A stretch of 64,000 nt of DNA from Brevibacterium pigmentatum. Its GTDB lineage: Bacteria > Actinomycetota > Actinomycetes > Actinomycetales > Brevibacteriaceae. A model generated the notes under the pieces. The model was not told the DNA's origin. It ran no database searches and saw only the letters and a program-made list of their open reading frames with translations. The DNA lies in contig NZ_CP050153.1 of assembly GCF_011617465.1 (NCBI RefSeq), positions 1,488,001-1,552,000 on the forward strand, written 5' to 3'. Of this stretch, positions 24,273 to 35,221 are shown one piece after another. The first letter of the stretch is position 1, and the number at the start of each line of letters is the position of its first letter. The position numbers were made by a program, and so were the translations under genes.

Positions 24273-24914
24273 ATGGATCAGAACTCGCACCCAATCGATT
24301 CCTACAGCATCGAGGAGCTCGACCATCAGCCGCCGATGCCATGGGATCGGCTGCTCGCCGCCATCCGTCGGTCCCCTCAGCTCTCCGCGGTCGAGGCGGC
24401 CCGCATCGCGCAACACCAGCCCGACGTCACGACCGATGTTCTCAATCCTCTGCCGGCACCTGGCCCACCCACGTGGGACGGACTGCACAGAGTCATCAAC
24501 ACGCTGCACCGGAAGAATCTGCTGCCGGACGATCTTCCGCAGACACGCAGCGCCTCCGTCATACTCACTCATCTCCTCACCGAACTCGCCCTTGCCATCT
24601 CCGGCCACCTCGGGCCACGGCCAGACCTCCGAGCGGCATCGGCGGAGACACAGACCGAGGCCGCCCAGGTGCGCTTCGAAATCGAATGCATCACCTGGCT
24701 CATCGCCGGAAGACTCGGGGTGAGGGCCGCCGCCTCGGGCTCACTCAAGGGGTACCTCAAACACGGCGAGCTCATTCCCGAGTTCTCCCGGGACCGAGTG
24801 CTGCAGACGGTCGACACGATCGAAGCCCTCTTCGGCGGTGCGCTCGCCTTCGGAGCCGCAATCCGAGAAGAGACCCCCAGCCTGTTCGAACTCGATGTGC
24901 AACTGGCTGTCTGA
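24273..24914 (+). CDS. Hypothetical protein with an antirestriction-type helical tail
   Basis: 213 aa, mostly helical and soluble. AQVRFEIECITWLIAGRLGVRAAASG, then KGYLKHGELIPEF and DRVLQTVDTIEALF, resemble the last part of ArdC/ImmA-type proteins (EAESVAYLVCARLGL, then helices near the end). The HExxH zinc motif of that family is absent. Either a divergent relative without metallopeptidase activity or an unrelated helical protein. ATG 24273 is the best start; no strong RBS. Confidence 0.45.
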   Translation: MDQNSHPIDSYSIEELDHQPPMPWDRLLAAIRRSPQLSAVEAARIAQHQPDVTTDVLNPLPAPGPPTWDGLHRVINTLHRKNLLPDDLPQTRSASVILTHLLTELALAISGHLGPRPDLRAASAETQTEAAQVRFEIECITWLIAGRLGVRAAASGSLKGYLKHGELIPEFSRDRVLQTVDTIEALFGGALAFGAAIREETPSLFELDVQLAV

Positions 24915-24965
24915 ACCCTGACAAATCGTCCTCAACCCTGGTGCGCAGACACCCACCGGAGAAGA

Positions 24966-25547
24966 ATGGCCACCATGTCCACCTCACCGCGGCGTTGGAG
25001 CATTGCCACCGTCTACCCCGATATGTGGGTCGATCCCGACGACGATCCCCGCAACACCGACGGGCACAGTCCCCACGGAGAACTCGCCACACTGCTGAGC
25101 TATCTCCACGACTACCGGCTGACACTGGATATGAAATGTCAGGGCCTCACTCCTGAACAGATGGTGAGGCTCTCTGTCCCACCGTCGACGATGTCACTGC
25201 TCGGGCTGGTCCGACACATGACCGACGTGGAGAGAGACTGGCGGAACTGGATCACGGACGGCGAACCCGAACCTCCGATCTACGGGAGCTTGGACGGCGC
25301 ATTCGACCTCAGTGAAATTCCGCCCGACCCCGACGACGCCGTCCTGGTCGACGCCTTCGACCGGCTCGAACAGGAACAGGCCGCCACCGACGCCGAAGTC
25401 AGCCGACACGACGACCTCGGCACACACGTCGGCCGTGAAGACATTGCGGTGCGTGAGTTCCTCGTCCACCGCATCGAAGAATATGCCCGCCACTGTGGGC
25501 ACGCTGATCTGCTGCGCGAATGCATCGACGACAGAACCGGACAATAG
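24966..25547 (+). CDS. DinB/DUF664 family protein
   Basis: 193 aa. LLSYLHDYRLTLDMKCQGLTPEQM starts the first helix pair; STMSLLGLVRHMTDVERDW contains the first metal His and LVHRIEEYARHCGHADLLREC the H-x3-H-type pair at the end. A complete DUF664 (mycothiol-transferase-like) pattern. ATG 24966 with GGAG close by; ATG 24975 is possible. The VOC gene follows after 11 nt. Confidence 0.78.
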   Translation: MATMSTSPRRWSIATVYPDMWVDPDDDPRNTDGHSPHGELATLLSYLHDYRLTLDMKCQGLTPEQMVRLSVPPSTMSLLGLVRHMTDVERDWRNWITDGEPEPPIYGSLDGAFDLSEIPPDPDDAVLVDAFDRLEQEQAATDAEVSRHDDLGTHVGREDIAVREFLVHRIEEYARHCGHADLLRECIDDRTGQ

Positions 25548-25558
25548 GGAGTCAGACA

Positions 25559-26020
25559 ATGAGCCGAACAGTCCAGATCACCGTCGACTGCCACGATCCC
25601 GAGAAGCTCGCCCGATTCTGGGCCGAGGCGCTCGGCTACATCATCCCCGGCCCTCCAGGGGTACGACTCGGAGAAGATGAGGATCCATTCGCCGCTTGGA
25701 AGAAGTTCATCGCCGACCTCGGAATCGAACTCGGTCCCGAAAACATGCGCGCTGCGATCGATGACCCGGACCAAGTCGGTCCCCGTATCTTCTTCCAGAC
25801 CGTGCCCGAGCCCAAAACAGTGAAGAACCGCCTGCACCTCGACGTTCGGACTGCGCCCGGACTCGATGGCGATGAACGGATGGACGCGCTCGAGGCCGAA
25901 TGCCATCGGCTGTTGGAACTCGGAGGGACCCGGCTTCGCCGAATCGACCCGGACCCGCCCCTGGAACACGGATTCATCGTCATGGCCGACCCCGAAGACA
26001 ACGAATTCTGTCTCGACTGA
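25559..26020 (+). CDS. VOC-family (glyoxalase-like) protein
   Basis: 153 aa. QITVDCHDPEKLARFWAEALGY and NRLHLDVRTAPG, ending FIVMADPEDNEFCLD, are the glyoxalase-like_dom pattern with a His and a Glu in metal positions. It follows a DinB gene closely, a pairing repeated at 57407-58352, so these two classes may act together in detoxification. AGGGAG precedes ATG 25559. Confidence 0.78.
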   Translation: MSRTVQITVDCHDPEKLARFWAEALGYIIPGPPGVRLGEDEDPFAAWKKFIADLGIELGPENMRAAIDDPDQVGPRIFFQTVPEPKTVKNRLHLDVRTAPGLDGDERMDALEAECHRLLELGGTRLRRIDPDPPLEHGFIVMADPEDNEFCLD

Positions 26021-26102
26021 CCACCGGTTGTGGACGTCTGACCAGATGAGATTGTTCTCAGAAACCTCTGGTGTGAGCCGTTCGCTTGCTAGCGTGGCAG
26101 CC

Positions 26103-26804
26103 ATGAAGACGAATCGCATGGCAATGAGTACAGTGGCAGGACTTGCGGCACTCACGCTCGGCCTGGCCGGGTGCGGCGGGAGTGATCCCGGAAGCGGATC
26201 CGACGATGCTCAGAACTCACCCGCGGCAAGCGAATCGGCCCCGGCCGGCTCTGCCGAAGACGACGACCAGAGCGCGGCCACCGACGACGACACAGACGAT
26301 CAGGACGACCAAGACGACGAGAAGAAGACCGCGGCTCAGGACCCGTCCGGTCAGGGCCTCAGCGCCGATGCCGACCTCGCCGAGGATTCGCCGGCGATCA
26401 GTGCAGAAGACGCGATCAAGAAGGCGAAGGAGAAGGTCGGGGGCGGAACCGTTCACAGCATCGAGCTCGACTGGGACGACAAGGACGAGGCTTGGCAGTA
26501 CGACGTGTCCGTCCTCGACGGCAAGACCGACCACGATGTCGACATCGATGCCGAAACCGGCAAGGTCGTCAGCGAGGACACAGACGACGCCGACGACAGA
26601 GAGAAGGCCATCGACCTCAATGAACCGATGACCTTCGACGACGCTCTCAAGCGTGCGCGGAAGAAGGCCGACGGAAAGCTCGTGAGCTGGAAGCTCGAAT
26701 TCGACGATGACAAGCAGGAGTACCAGTTCGACTTCGAGAAGGGCGGCGAAGACACGGAGGTCACCGTCGACACCGAATCCAAGCGAGTCAGCGTCGATGA
26801 CTGA
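26103..26804 (+). CDS. PepSY-domain lipoprotein
   Basis: 233 aa. A lipoprotein signal peptide ends in LTLGLAGC (Cys about residue 24). An Asp/Glu/Ser-rich linker (DDDTDDQDDQDDEKK) follows, then two PepSY repeats: AISAEDAIKKAKEKVGGGTVHSIELDWDD and MTFDDALKRARKKADGKLVSWKLEFDD. Outer face of the membrane. PepSY domains often modulate proteases; none is adjacent. The stop overlaps the thymidine kinase start. Confidence 0.8.
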   Translation: MKTNRMAMSTVAGLAALTLGLAGCGGSDPGSGSDDAQNSPAASESAPAGSAEDDDQSAATDDDTDDQDDQDDEKKTAAQDPSGQGLSADADLAEDSPAISAEDAIKKAKEKVGGGTVHSIELDWDDKDEAWQYDVSVLDGKTDHDVDIDAETGKVVSEDTDDADDREKAIDLNEPMTFDDALKRARKKADGKLVSWKLEFDDDKQEYQFDFEKGGEDTEVTVDTESKRVSVDD

Positions 26805-27426
26805 CTCCGGCCGCCTCACGGTCATTGCCGGACCCATGTTCTCCGGAAAATCCGAAGAGCTGATGCGCAGGGTCCGGCGAGCCACGATCGCCGGAGTCGA
26901 TGTCCTCGTCGTGTCCCACTCTCTTGACACCCGTTCGGACATCTCGACGATCACGTCGCACACCGGGGTGAATATCCCCGCAGTGCCGCTCGGTGACGTC
27001 GCGTCTCTCGCCGAGGCGGCCAGGCAGAAGGACTATGACCTCATCGCCATCGATGAGGCCCAGTTCTTCGGTCAGGACCTCGTCCCCGCAGTCGACGAAC
27101 TCCTCCGACAGGGAATCGACGTCATCGTCGAAGGACTGTGCGTGACCTTCGACGGGCAGCCGTTCGAGCCGCTGCCGAGCTTCATGGCCGTGGCCGAAGA
27201 CGTCCTCAGACTCACTGCTGTGTGCACCGTCTGCGGGAAAGACGCTGTGTTCCACCAACGACTGGAGCAGACGGGGAGCCCGATCGGCTCAGATTCGGCG
27301 ACTGGCGCTCAGAACCCTGCCGCGACTCTGGCCGCGACCACGATCGACGCCAGTCATATCGGTGGGCTGGATACCTATGTCGCGCGCTGTCGGCAGCACT
27401 TCACCGGAGCCGGCCAAGAGGCCTAG
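26797..27426 (+). CDS. tdk: Thymidine kinase (type II)
   Basis: 209 aa. The P-loop is GPMFSGKS (residues 12-19), followed by the Walker B/lid sequence LIAIDEAQFF and the lasso region with GLCVTFDGQPF. CTVCGK and a late RCRQH supply zinc ligands. It phosphorylates thymidine in the salvage pathway. ATG 26797 overlaps the end of the PepSY gene by 8 bp. The 3' end overlaps the convergent Mug gene by 4 bp. Confidence 0.92.
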   Translation: MTDSGRLTVIAGPMFSGKSEELMRRVRRATIAGVDVLVVSHSLDTRSDISTITSHTGVNIPAVPLGDVASLAEAARQKDYDLIAIDEAQFFGQDLVPAVDELLRQGIDVIVEGLCVTFDGQPFEPLPSFMAVAEDVLRLTAVCTVCGKDAVFHQRLEQTGSPIGSDSATGAQNPAATLAATTIDASHIGGLDTYVARCRQHFTGAGQEA

Positions 27427-28076
27427 TCGTCGATGCTGTCCCAGACCTCACGCCAGATCCGCGCGAGATCCGGTATCTGATAGTGGGCGTTCAGCCCGCT
27501 CGGCTGCGGCACCACATGCAGCGCCACATCGGCCGGCCACCCCTCGATCAGCGACGTATCCTGACGCCCGAGCTGAGCCTTCGGCAGCCGGTACCCGGTG
27601 CGGAACGCGGTGATCCCGGCGATCGCCACCGCAGAGGGCCGGATAGCGGCAAGGCGGTCGATGAGGTGAGCCGCACCCTCACGCAGCTCCTGCCGGGAGA
27701 GTTCGTCGGCACGCACAGTGGCGCGACCGATGAGGTTGGTCAAGCCGATTCCACGGCTGAGGAGCTGCTGCTCATCCGCGGGATCGAGCCCACACGAAGC
27801 ATCGACCTGGTGATCGGTGAGACCCGCCTGATGCAGAGACGGCCAGAAACGATTGCCGGGGCGCGCGAACGGGGCATTCACCGCAGCCGTCCACAGGCCG
27901 GGATTGATGCCGACGATGAGCATCTTCAGTCCGGAGGAATCGGCCGGCAGGATATCGTCGATCGCATTCGGATCGTCCGTCGCGAACGGCGCCAGGTCGT
28001 CCTTGGTCGGTTTGCGGCCGCCCAGAGGCGATGGCCGACGATTGCTGACGAATTTGTCCTCACTCACACCTTGCAC
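27423..28076 (-). CDS. mug: G/U mismatch-specific uracil-DNA glycosylase
   Basis: 217 aa. IVGINPGLWTAAVNAPFARPGNRFWPSLHQAGL contains the family motif GINPG and a long match to Mug/TDG enzymes; PQPSGLNAHY is the second motif (NPSGLN class, here QPSGLN). It excises uracil or alkylated cytosine derivatives opposite guanine. GTG 28076 is the longest plausible start; GTG 28067 is an alternative. Confidence 0.86.
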   Translation of the reverse strand: MQGVSEDKFVSNRRPSPLGGRKPTKDDLAPFATDDPNAIDDILPADSSGLKMLIVGINPGLWTAAVNAPFARPGNRFWPSLHQAGLTDHQVDASCGLDPADEQQLLSRGIGLTNLIGRATVRADELSRQELREGAAHLIDRLAAIRPSAVAIAGITAFRTGYRLPKAQLGRQDTSLIEGWPADVALHVVPQPSGLNAHYQIPDLARIWREVWDSIDD

Positions 28077-28090
28077 ACTACCGTCGTACC

Positions 28091-28600
28091 ATGAGCCACG
28101 ATCATGTCACCCCACTGGCTGGAGAATCTGCCGCCTTCCATTTCGACGAACGGTGGATCGTCGACGCCGGAATCGAGTCGGTATGGGCGGTTCTCGAACG
28201 GGTGGATCAGTGGCCGGAATGGTGGACGGGACTGACCGCTGCCGAACGGGTCGGGGTCGGACATGACGATGCAGCCGATATCTCCGTGACTCCCGGCAGC
28301 CGAGCCAGACTACTCGTCCGCGCTCCGATCGGGTGGTCGCTGCGCTTCACCATCGAGGTCGACGAGGTCGAAGCACCCAATCTCATCCGGTTCCGATCAG
28401 AGGGCGATCTGCGCGGCGAAGGACGGTGGACTCTGACTGCCTTCGAGGGTGTGACGGTCATCGATGCGCTGTGGTGTGTGACGACGAACAGAACCCTGAT
28501 CAGGGCGATGCGGCCGCTGTCGGGACTCATGCATGCGCTCGTGATGCGGGCCGGCGAACGGGGACTGCGTCGGAGACTGTCGGGACTGGGCCGCCACTGA
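28091..28600 (+). CDS. SRPBCC / polyketide-cyclase-like protein
   Basis: 169 aa. DERWIVDAGIESVWAVLERVDQWPEWWTGLTAAERVG is the START-like first helix and strand; RFTIEVDEVEAPNLIRFRSEGDLRGEGRWTL the central sheet; the last helix is RPLSGLMHALVMRAGERGLRRRL. A ligand-binding pocket is expected; the ligand is unknown. Divergent from mug with only 14 bp between starts, so the two promoters overlap. Confidence 0.75.
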   Translation: MSHDHVTPLAGESAAFHFDERWIVDAGIESVWAVLERVDQWPEWWTGLTAAERVGVGHDDAADISVTPGSRARLLVRAPIGWSLRFTIEVDEVEAPNLIRFRSEGDLRGEGRWTLTAFEGVTVIDALWCVTTNRTLIRAMRPLSGLMHALVMRAGERGLRRRLSGLGRH

Positions 28601-28610
28601 TCCGAACCCC

Positions 28611-28678
28611 CTCAGGTCACGCGAAACTCGAAAGAGACGCCGACGGTGACGTTATTGTCGAGTTTCGCGTGACCTGAG
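28611..28678. terminator. Perfect 21-bp inverted repeat, bidirectional terminator
   Basis: Arms 28611-28631 and 28658-28678 are exact reverse complements (CTCAGGTCACGCGAAACTCG in the left arm), separated by 26 nt. It separates the convergent SRPBCC and thiF genes. The unusually long perfect stem also resembles a small palindromic mobile element. Confidence 0.6.
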
Positions 28679-28701
28679 CTCGTTTCGAGCTGCCGGAGGC
28701 T

Positions 28702-30911
<2,210 letters not shown>

Positions 30912-30915
<4 letters not shown>

Positions 30916-32114
30916 GACATGCTCCTCGTTGAGTGGGCAGGGTTGTAGTTCGAATAGGCAGGGCTGTGGTTCGGGTAGGCAGAGGTGGTTTCGGTGGTGA
31001 AGCGGTGTGGGGACACGGACTCGGCCGCTCCCTCAGGAATCCAGTCGGAGACGGCACCCAGAGCGAGTTCGGCCCCGAGCCTGCCGCCGAATGGGGCCAA
31101 GAGGACGCCGTGCCGGAAGTACCCGGTGCTCACGACGCAGCCGGAATCGATGCGTCCGATGAACGGCAGGTCGTCGGGAGAGCCGGGCCGGGCTCGGGTG
31201 GTGATGTCGGCGATCTCCGCATCGAGGATGCCCGGGACCAATCGCTGTCCGTCGGCGAGCAGTCGGTGGACCGCTCCGGCTGGGGTGCCGGAGAGTCCGT
31301 CCTCGCGAGAACTGGCGCCGAGGACGATCTCTCCGTCGGGGCGAGGAACCAGGTAGACGGAGCGGCCGCTGACCAGCCCGCGGATGGTGCGAGTCAGCAG
31401 GGGAGTCGCCTCGGCGGGGGCACGCAGTCGCAGCACATCACCCCAGACTTCCCGGAGAGGCAGCTGCGGTGCACCGGCGATCGCATTGCTGGTGCTGCCG
31501 GCACAGAGGATCACCTGATCGGCTTCCACCCGACGACCGTCGCTCAGCGCGACGCCCACTGTCACATCACCGTCCTTCAGCAGCTCGACTGCCCGCTGCC
31601 GAATGAGGAGGAACCCTGATTCACTCGTCACGGCAGACAGCAGAGCGGCGGAGACCCGACGCGGATCGATCGACCGATCGCCAGGAATGTGCACGGCACC
31701 GGCCACAGCAGGTGAGAGCGACGGTTCGACCCGGCGGGCAGCGCTGCCGGTGATGATTTCGGTGGCGAAACCGGACCGCGACTGAGCTTCGCGCAGCTCT
31801 CGCAGTGCCTGCAGATCGGCACTGTCTCCGGCGCACACGAGAGTTCCGGCATCCGTGAAGCCGAGGTCGACCGCGGCAGCGCTCGCCACCTCGGCAGCGA
31901 ACTCCGGGTACATCTGCGCCGAGGCCTGCATCAACGGGTACAGGGGAGTCTGCCCCCACACCACCTCGGCGGCGGGAGCGATCATCCCCGCGGCGGCATG
32001 GCTCGCCCCCAACGCGGGGACAGGATCGATGATGGTGACTTCGGCACCGAGGCGGCGCAGGTACCAGGCCGTGGACAGGCCGATGATTCCGGCGCCGACG
32101 ACAATGACTCTCAC
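30912..32114 (-). CDS. thiO: Glycine oxidase ThiO
   Basis: 400 aa DAAO-type flavoprotein. VRVIVVGAGIIGLSTAWYLRRLG is the FAD-binding start, and GYFRHGVLLAPFGGRLGAELALG the C-terminal FAD/substrate region. It makes dehydroglycine from glycine for ThiG. GTG 32114 is used because GGAGGGAG directly precedes it and is part of the riboswitch. The last 30 residues are a low-complexity tail (AYPNHSPAYSNYNPAHS) encoded by a 21-bp tandem repeat. Confidence 0.9.
30936..30980 (-). repeat. 21-bp tandem repeat in the 3' end of thiO
   Basis: Units at 30936-30956 and 30957-30977 agree at 17 of 21 positions, with a partial third unit. It encodes the repeated AYPNHSP/AYSNYNP tail, likely a disordered extension beyond the ThiO fold. 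Confidence 0.55.
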
Positions 32115-32117
32115 AGC

Positions 32118-32202
32118 TTCTCCCTCCGGCGGCATGATCCGCATCAGGTCTGACGGTCGGCTCTTAAGCCCTCTCAGCCTCGTTGGGAGGCTCCCGCGAA
32201 CT
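32118..32202 (-). promoter_or_regulatory. TPP riboswitch (THI box) upstream of thiO
   Basis: On the minus strand the conserved elements occur in order: GGGAGCC, GGCTGAGAGG, GCCGACCGTCAGACCTGA, TGCGGATCATGCC, then GGAGGGAG. The CTGAGA and ACCTGAT-x-GGAT-AT-CC parts are diagnostic of the thiamine pyrophosphate aptamer. The ribosome-binding site of thiO lies within its 3' end, so ligand binding should block translation initiation. Because thiE starts at 32213 on the other strand, the riboswitch DNA also lies in the thiE promoter region. Confidence 0.93.
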
Positions 32203-32212
32203 CCTCTACTCT

Positions 32213-32902
32213 ATGACCATGACCACACAGATGCCACCGCGCACCGCAGCGCGGCAGACGAAGAGAGCCTGGAGGCAGGCCCGTTTGGCCGAAGCGTCGC
32301 TCTACCTGTGCACCGATGCCCGGGCCGCTCAAGGCGACCTCGCCGAGTTCCTCGACGCCGCCTACCGTGGGGGAGTCGACATCATCCAGCTGAGGGACAA
32401 GAGCCTCGAGGCCCGCGCCGAGATCGCAGCATTGGAAGTCCTCAGGGATGTCGCCGCACGCCACGGCAAACTCTTCTCCGTCAACGACCGCGCCGATGTC
32501 GCACTGCTCACCGACGCCGATGTCTTCCACGTCGGTCAGGGAGATCTCACCAGCAGTCAGGCCCGGGCCGTGCTCGGCCCCGACGTCATCCTCGGACGCT
32601 CCACTCATTCCCTCGAGCAGGCGCTCGCCGCCGAGGCGGACACGGAGACCGACTACTTCTGCGTCGGGCCGGTCTGGGAGACCCCGACGAAACCCGGCCG
32701 TGCCGCAGTGGGGACGGCACTGCTGACCGCTGCCGCCGCCGAGGCGAGCAAACCGTGGTTCGCGATCGGCGGCATCGCGGCAGGGGAGAGACTGGACGCG
32801 ATCCGGCAGGCGGGCGCGAACCGTGCCGTCGTCGTCCGTGCGATAACCTCGGCAGACGACCCCGCTGCGGCCGCACGGGTGCTCACGGAGGAGTTGGAAT
32901 GA
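32213..32902 (+). CDS. thiE: Thiamine-phosphate synthase
   Basis: 229 aa TIM barrel. [33 protein letters not shown] (pyrophosphate and magnesium ligands), [26 protein letters not shown], and [30 protein letters not shown] are all ThiE signatures. It joins HMP-PP and thiazole phosphate. No RBS is visible before ATG 32213 or 32219, so a leaderless mRNA is possible. It overlaps the next gene by ATGA. Confidence 0.92.
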   Translation: MTMTTQMPPRTAARQTKRAWRQARLAEASLYLCTDARAAQGDLAEFLDAAYRGGVDIIQLRDKSLEARAEIAALEVLRDVAARHGKLFSVNDRADVALLTDADVFHVGQGDLTSSQARAVLGPDVILGRSTHSLEQALAAEADTETDYFCVGPVWETPTKPGRAAVGTALLTAAAAEASKPWFAIGGIAAGERLDAIRQAGANRAVVVRAITSADDPAAAARVLTEELE

Positions 32903-33864
32903 CCCCAGCAGCTGACAGCACATCCACCGGAAGCGGTGCAGGTGCCGACCTGTCGATTCTCATCGCCGGGGCAGGCGCCACCGGCGGAGCATTCGGCACC
33001 TATCTGCAGGAAGCCGGGCGCGATGTCACGTTCCTGCTCCGGCAGGCTCGGGCGGCGACGGTCCGCGCGGACGGACTGCGCTTCACCGCTCCCGGTGCCG
33101 ATCGGACGAACCAGGTCGATGTCATCACCGCCGAGGAGCTCAGTGCCTCAACGCGGACCTTCGACCTCGTCCTCGTCGCGGTCAAAGCGGGTGGACTCGA
33201 CTCGGTCATCGACGATATCGGACCGGCTGTGGGAGAGCAGACGACCATCATCCCGTTCCTCAACGGCATGGCCCAGATCGAGAAGCTTCAGAACAGGTAC
33301 CCCGGGCAGGTGCTCGGCGGGTTCGTCAAGATCGTTGGCACGATCAGAGACGGAGCCGTCGTCCAGCTCACCGACCTTGCGGTGATGACCATCGGCGAAC
33401 TTCACGGCGCGGCCGTACCCACGCGAATCTCCGAGGCCCTCGACGTCCGCGGATTCAAACTCCAGATCGTCGATGGAGTCATCGACGGGCTGTGGGAGAA
33501 GTGGACCTTCATCGCCGCCGCGGGAGTCGTCACCTGTCTGTTCCGCGCCCCGGTCGGGGCGATCATGGCAGCAGGCGGCAGATCGCACGTGCACGCCATC
33601 ATCGACGAACTCGAAGCCGTGGCGGCCGCGGCCGGACACCCGGTGTCGGAGGCCTCTCACGACATGACGCTGCAGATGCTCACCGAGGACGGTTCGGCCT
33701 TCACCTCATCCCTCTACCGGGATGTGACGGCTGGGCTGCCGAGCGAAACGGAGCACATCCTCGGCGACATGGCGCTCAAGGCTGCTGAGCTGGGAGTGCC
33801 GACTCCTCTGCTCGACCTCACACTTGTGCAGCTGCGGGCAGGGGAAGCCCAGAAGCGGTCCTGA
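32899..33864 (+). CDS. Ketopantoate reductase family protein
   Basis: 321 aa. [29 protein letters not shown] is the NADPH-binding N terminus; [18 protein letters not shown] and [16 protein letters not shown] follow, and the C-terminal helical domain includes [24 protein letters not shown]. PanE/ApbA reduces 2-dehydropantoate for CoA synthesis; the coupling with thiE recalls the old link between apbA and thiamine synthesis. Homologues with other substrates are common, so the symbol is withheld. The 3' end overlaps the convergent fusion gene by 47 bp. Confidence 0.78.
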   Translation: MTPAADSTSTGSGAGADLSILIAGAGATGGAFGTYLQEAGRDVTFLLRQARAATVRADGLRFTAPGADRTNQVDVITAEELSASTRTFDLVLVAVKAGGLDSVIDDIGPAVGEQTTIIPFLNGMAQIEKLQNRYPGQVLGGFVKIVGTIRDGAVVQLTDLAVMTIGELHGAAVPTRISEALDVRGFKLQIVDGVIDGLWEKWTFIAAAGVVTCLFRAPVGAIMAAGGRSHVHAIIDELEAVAAAAGHPVSEASHDMTLQMLTEDGSAFTSSLYRDVTAGLPSETEHILGDMALKAAELGVPTPLLDLTLVQLRAGEAQKRS

Positions 33865-35068
33865 CTTCAGCCGTGCCCGTGCGCAGCATCGCCAGATATG
33901 GCTCCTGCGGCTGAGTGTGTTCGGTGTCGGTCGAACCGTGGGCTGCGGTGAATGTGACCATGGGGACGCCGTCGACATCATCGAGGACGAGCAGCGTCTC
34001 GTAACCGCCGGGGCCCACAGAATGTGAGCTGCCTGAGGGCAGGTCGAAGACGAGCCGCTCCAGCGGACTGTCGGGTTCGGGCGGCCGATTCATCTCCTGA
34101 GCCGCGACATCGGCGAACTGCTCGGCAGTGATGAGGTAGGCCTTGGCCGGTGTCGGTCCGGGGACGGAATGGTCGTAGAAGGCCATGCCACCGCCCCAGA
34201 CTTTCGACTCTCCGGCAAAGTAGATCGTCCCGGGCAGCTCGATCCCGGCCTCTGCCTGGGGGAGGGTGCTGTCTCTGGCGCCCGGATAGGTCACCTTCGC
34301 ACCGGGCGGTCGCCCGCCCTGCAGATAGCAGGCGAGCCGATCGCGGGCCATGTTCGATCCGTAGCTGACGTACCACACATGTGTTTGAGACATCCTCTCC
34401 ATCATGACATCTCGGCCTCGGAGATTGTCGAATCGACTCCTGCTGCGGGTGCGGCGCCTGCTGCGTGTGCGGCGGCGCCGGCGCATGCTCTGCAAGCGTC
34501 GGGCGAGTTCGACGCTGCTGGTGATGGCCAGGGCGATTCCGATGCCGACGGCGACCCCGAGCAGCGGCCGGTTCTCGAAGAGCGTGCCCCCGATGAGTCC
34601 GATTCCCGTCGAATAGAGCGCCCAGGCCAGACTTCCGACTCCGTCCCAGAGCAGGAAGCTTCGGATCGGGAACCCGAGCAGGCCGGAGCCGATGGTCGCC
34701 AGACTGCGGCCTCCGGGAACGAACCGACCGGCGATGAGCACAGTCCCGCCTCGGCGAGAGAAAGCCGTGTGGGCGGAGTCGAGGAGCTTCTCAATTCGGG
34801 ACCACCGTCGCCACCGTCCGATCCCGGTCGCAGCGAAACGGCCGACAAGATGAGCCGCCAGATCGCCGAGGAGAGCTCCGGACGCAGCGGCGAGGACGAG
34901 CCCTGCTGGGTGCGGCTGCCCCGTCGCGGCGAAGGTCGCAGCGGTGATGAGCAGAGTCTCCGAGGGCACAATCGGCACGAGCGAGTCCAGAGCCGCGGCC
35001 AGGGCGATGAGCAGGTACACCCACGGAGAGGTGAGAGAGGCAGTGAGCAGCTCGAGTGCGAGATCCAT
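33818..35068 (-). CDS. DedA membrane protein fused to a gamma-glutamylcyclotransferase-like domain
   Basis: 416 aa. Residues 1-195 are DedA/VTT: helices with VPIVPSETLLITAATFAATG and GRFVPGGRSLATIGSGLLGFP, the reentrant motif with conserved Arg and Gly. An Arg-rich linker (RRRRRTRSRRRTRSRSR) joins residues about 230-416, where VWYVSYGSNMARDRL is the phosphate-binding YGSN loop of the GGCT fold. DedA proteins recycle polyprenyl-phosphate carriers or other lipids. A start inside the fusion at ATG 34393, with GGAGAGG close upstream, could also give a free cytosolic GGCT-like protein. Confidence 0.72.
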   Translation of the reverse strand: MDLALELLTASLTSPWVYLLIALAAALDSLVPIVPSETLLITAATFAATGQPHPAGLVLAAASGALLGDLAAHLVGRFAATGIGRWRRWSRIEKLLDSAHTAFSRRGGTVLIAGRFVPGGRSLATIGSGLLGFPIRSFLLWDGVGSLAWALYSTGIGLIGGTLFENRPLLGVAVGIGIALAITSSVELARRLQSMRRRRRTRSRRRTRSRSRFDNLRGRDVMMERMSQTHVWYVSYGSNMARDRLACYLQGGRPPGAKVTYPGARDSTLPQAEAGIELPGTIYFAGESKVWGGGMAFYDHSVPGPTPAKAYLITAEQFADVAAQEMNRPPEPDSPLERLVFDLPSGSSHSVGPGGYETLLVLDDVDGVPMVTFTAAHGSTDTEHTQPQEPYLAMLRTGTAEVRTASGLPLPAAAQV

Positions 35069-35221
35069 ACTTATCCAAGCTAGACAGCGGGCGGGAAGGT
35101 CGGTACGCGGTCGGGCACACAGTCGGTGCGGTCTACCGGCAGGTGCCGTTGCGGAAAACCGGAATCCGAGACTGGGGTCGAACCCCTGTGAGTCGGCGAT
35201 CGGCGTTGCTACGATCGATTC

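Noticed and set aside
25280-26155. Minus-strand open frame across DinB and VOC genes
   Set aside because: Shadow of two well-supported plus-strand genes, with no family similarity.
31855-32898. Long in-frame extension upstream of the ketopantoate reductase
   Set aside because: It runs antisense through thiO and out of frame through thiE; the ATGA overlap at 32899 is the natural start.
35171-35189. A tRNA T-arm-like sequence (GGGGTCGAACCCC)
   Set aside because: No acceptor stem, anticodon arm or CCA end can be folded around it, and the stem has a mismatch; chance or an old fragment.
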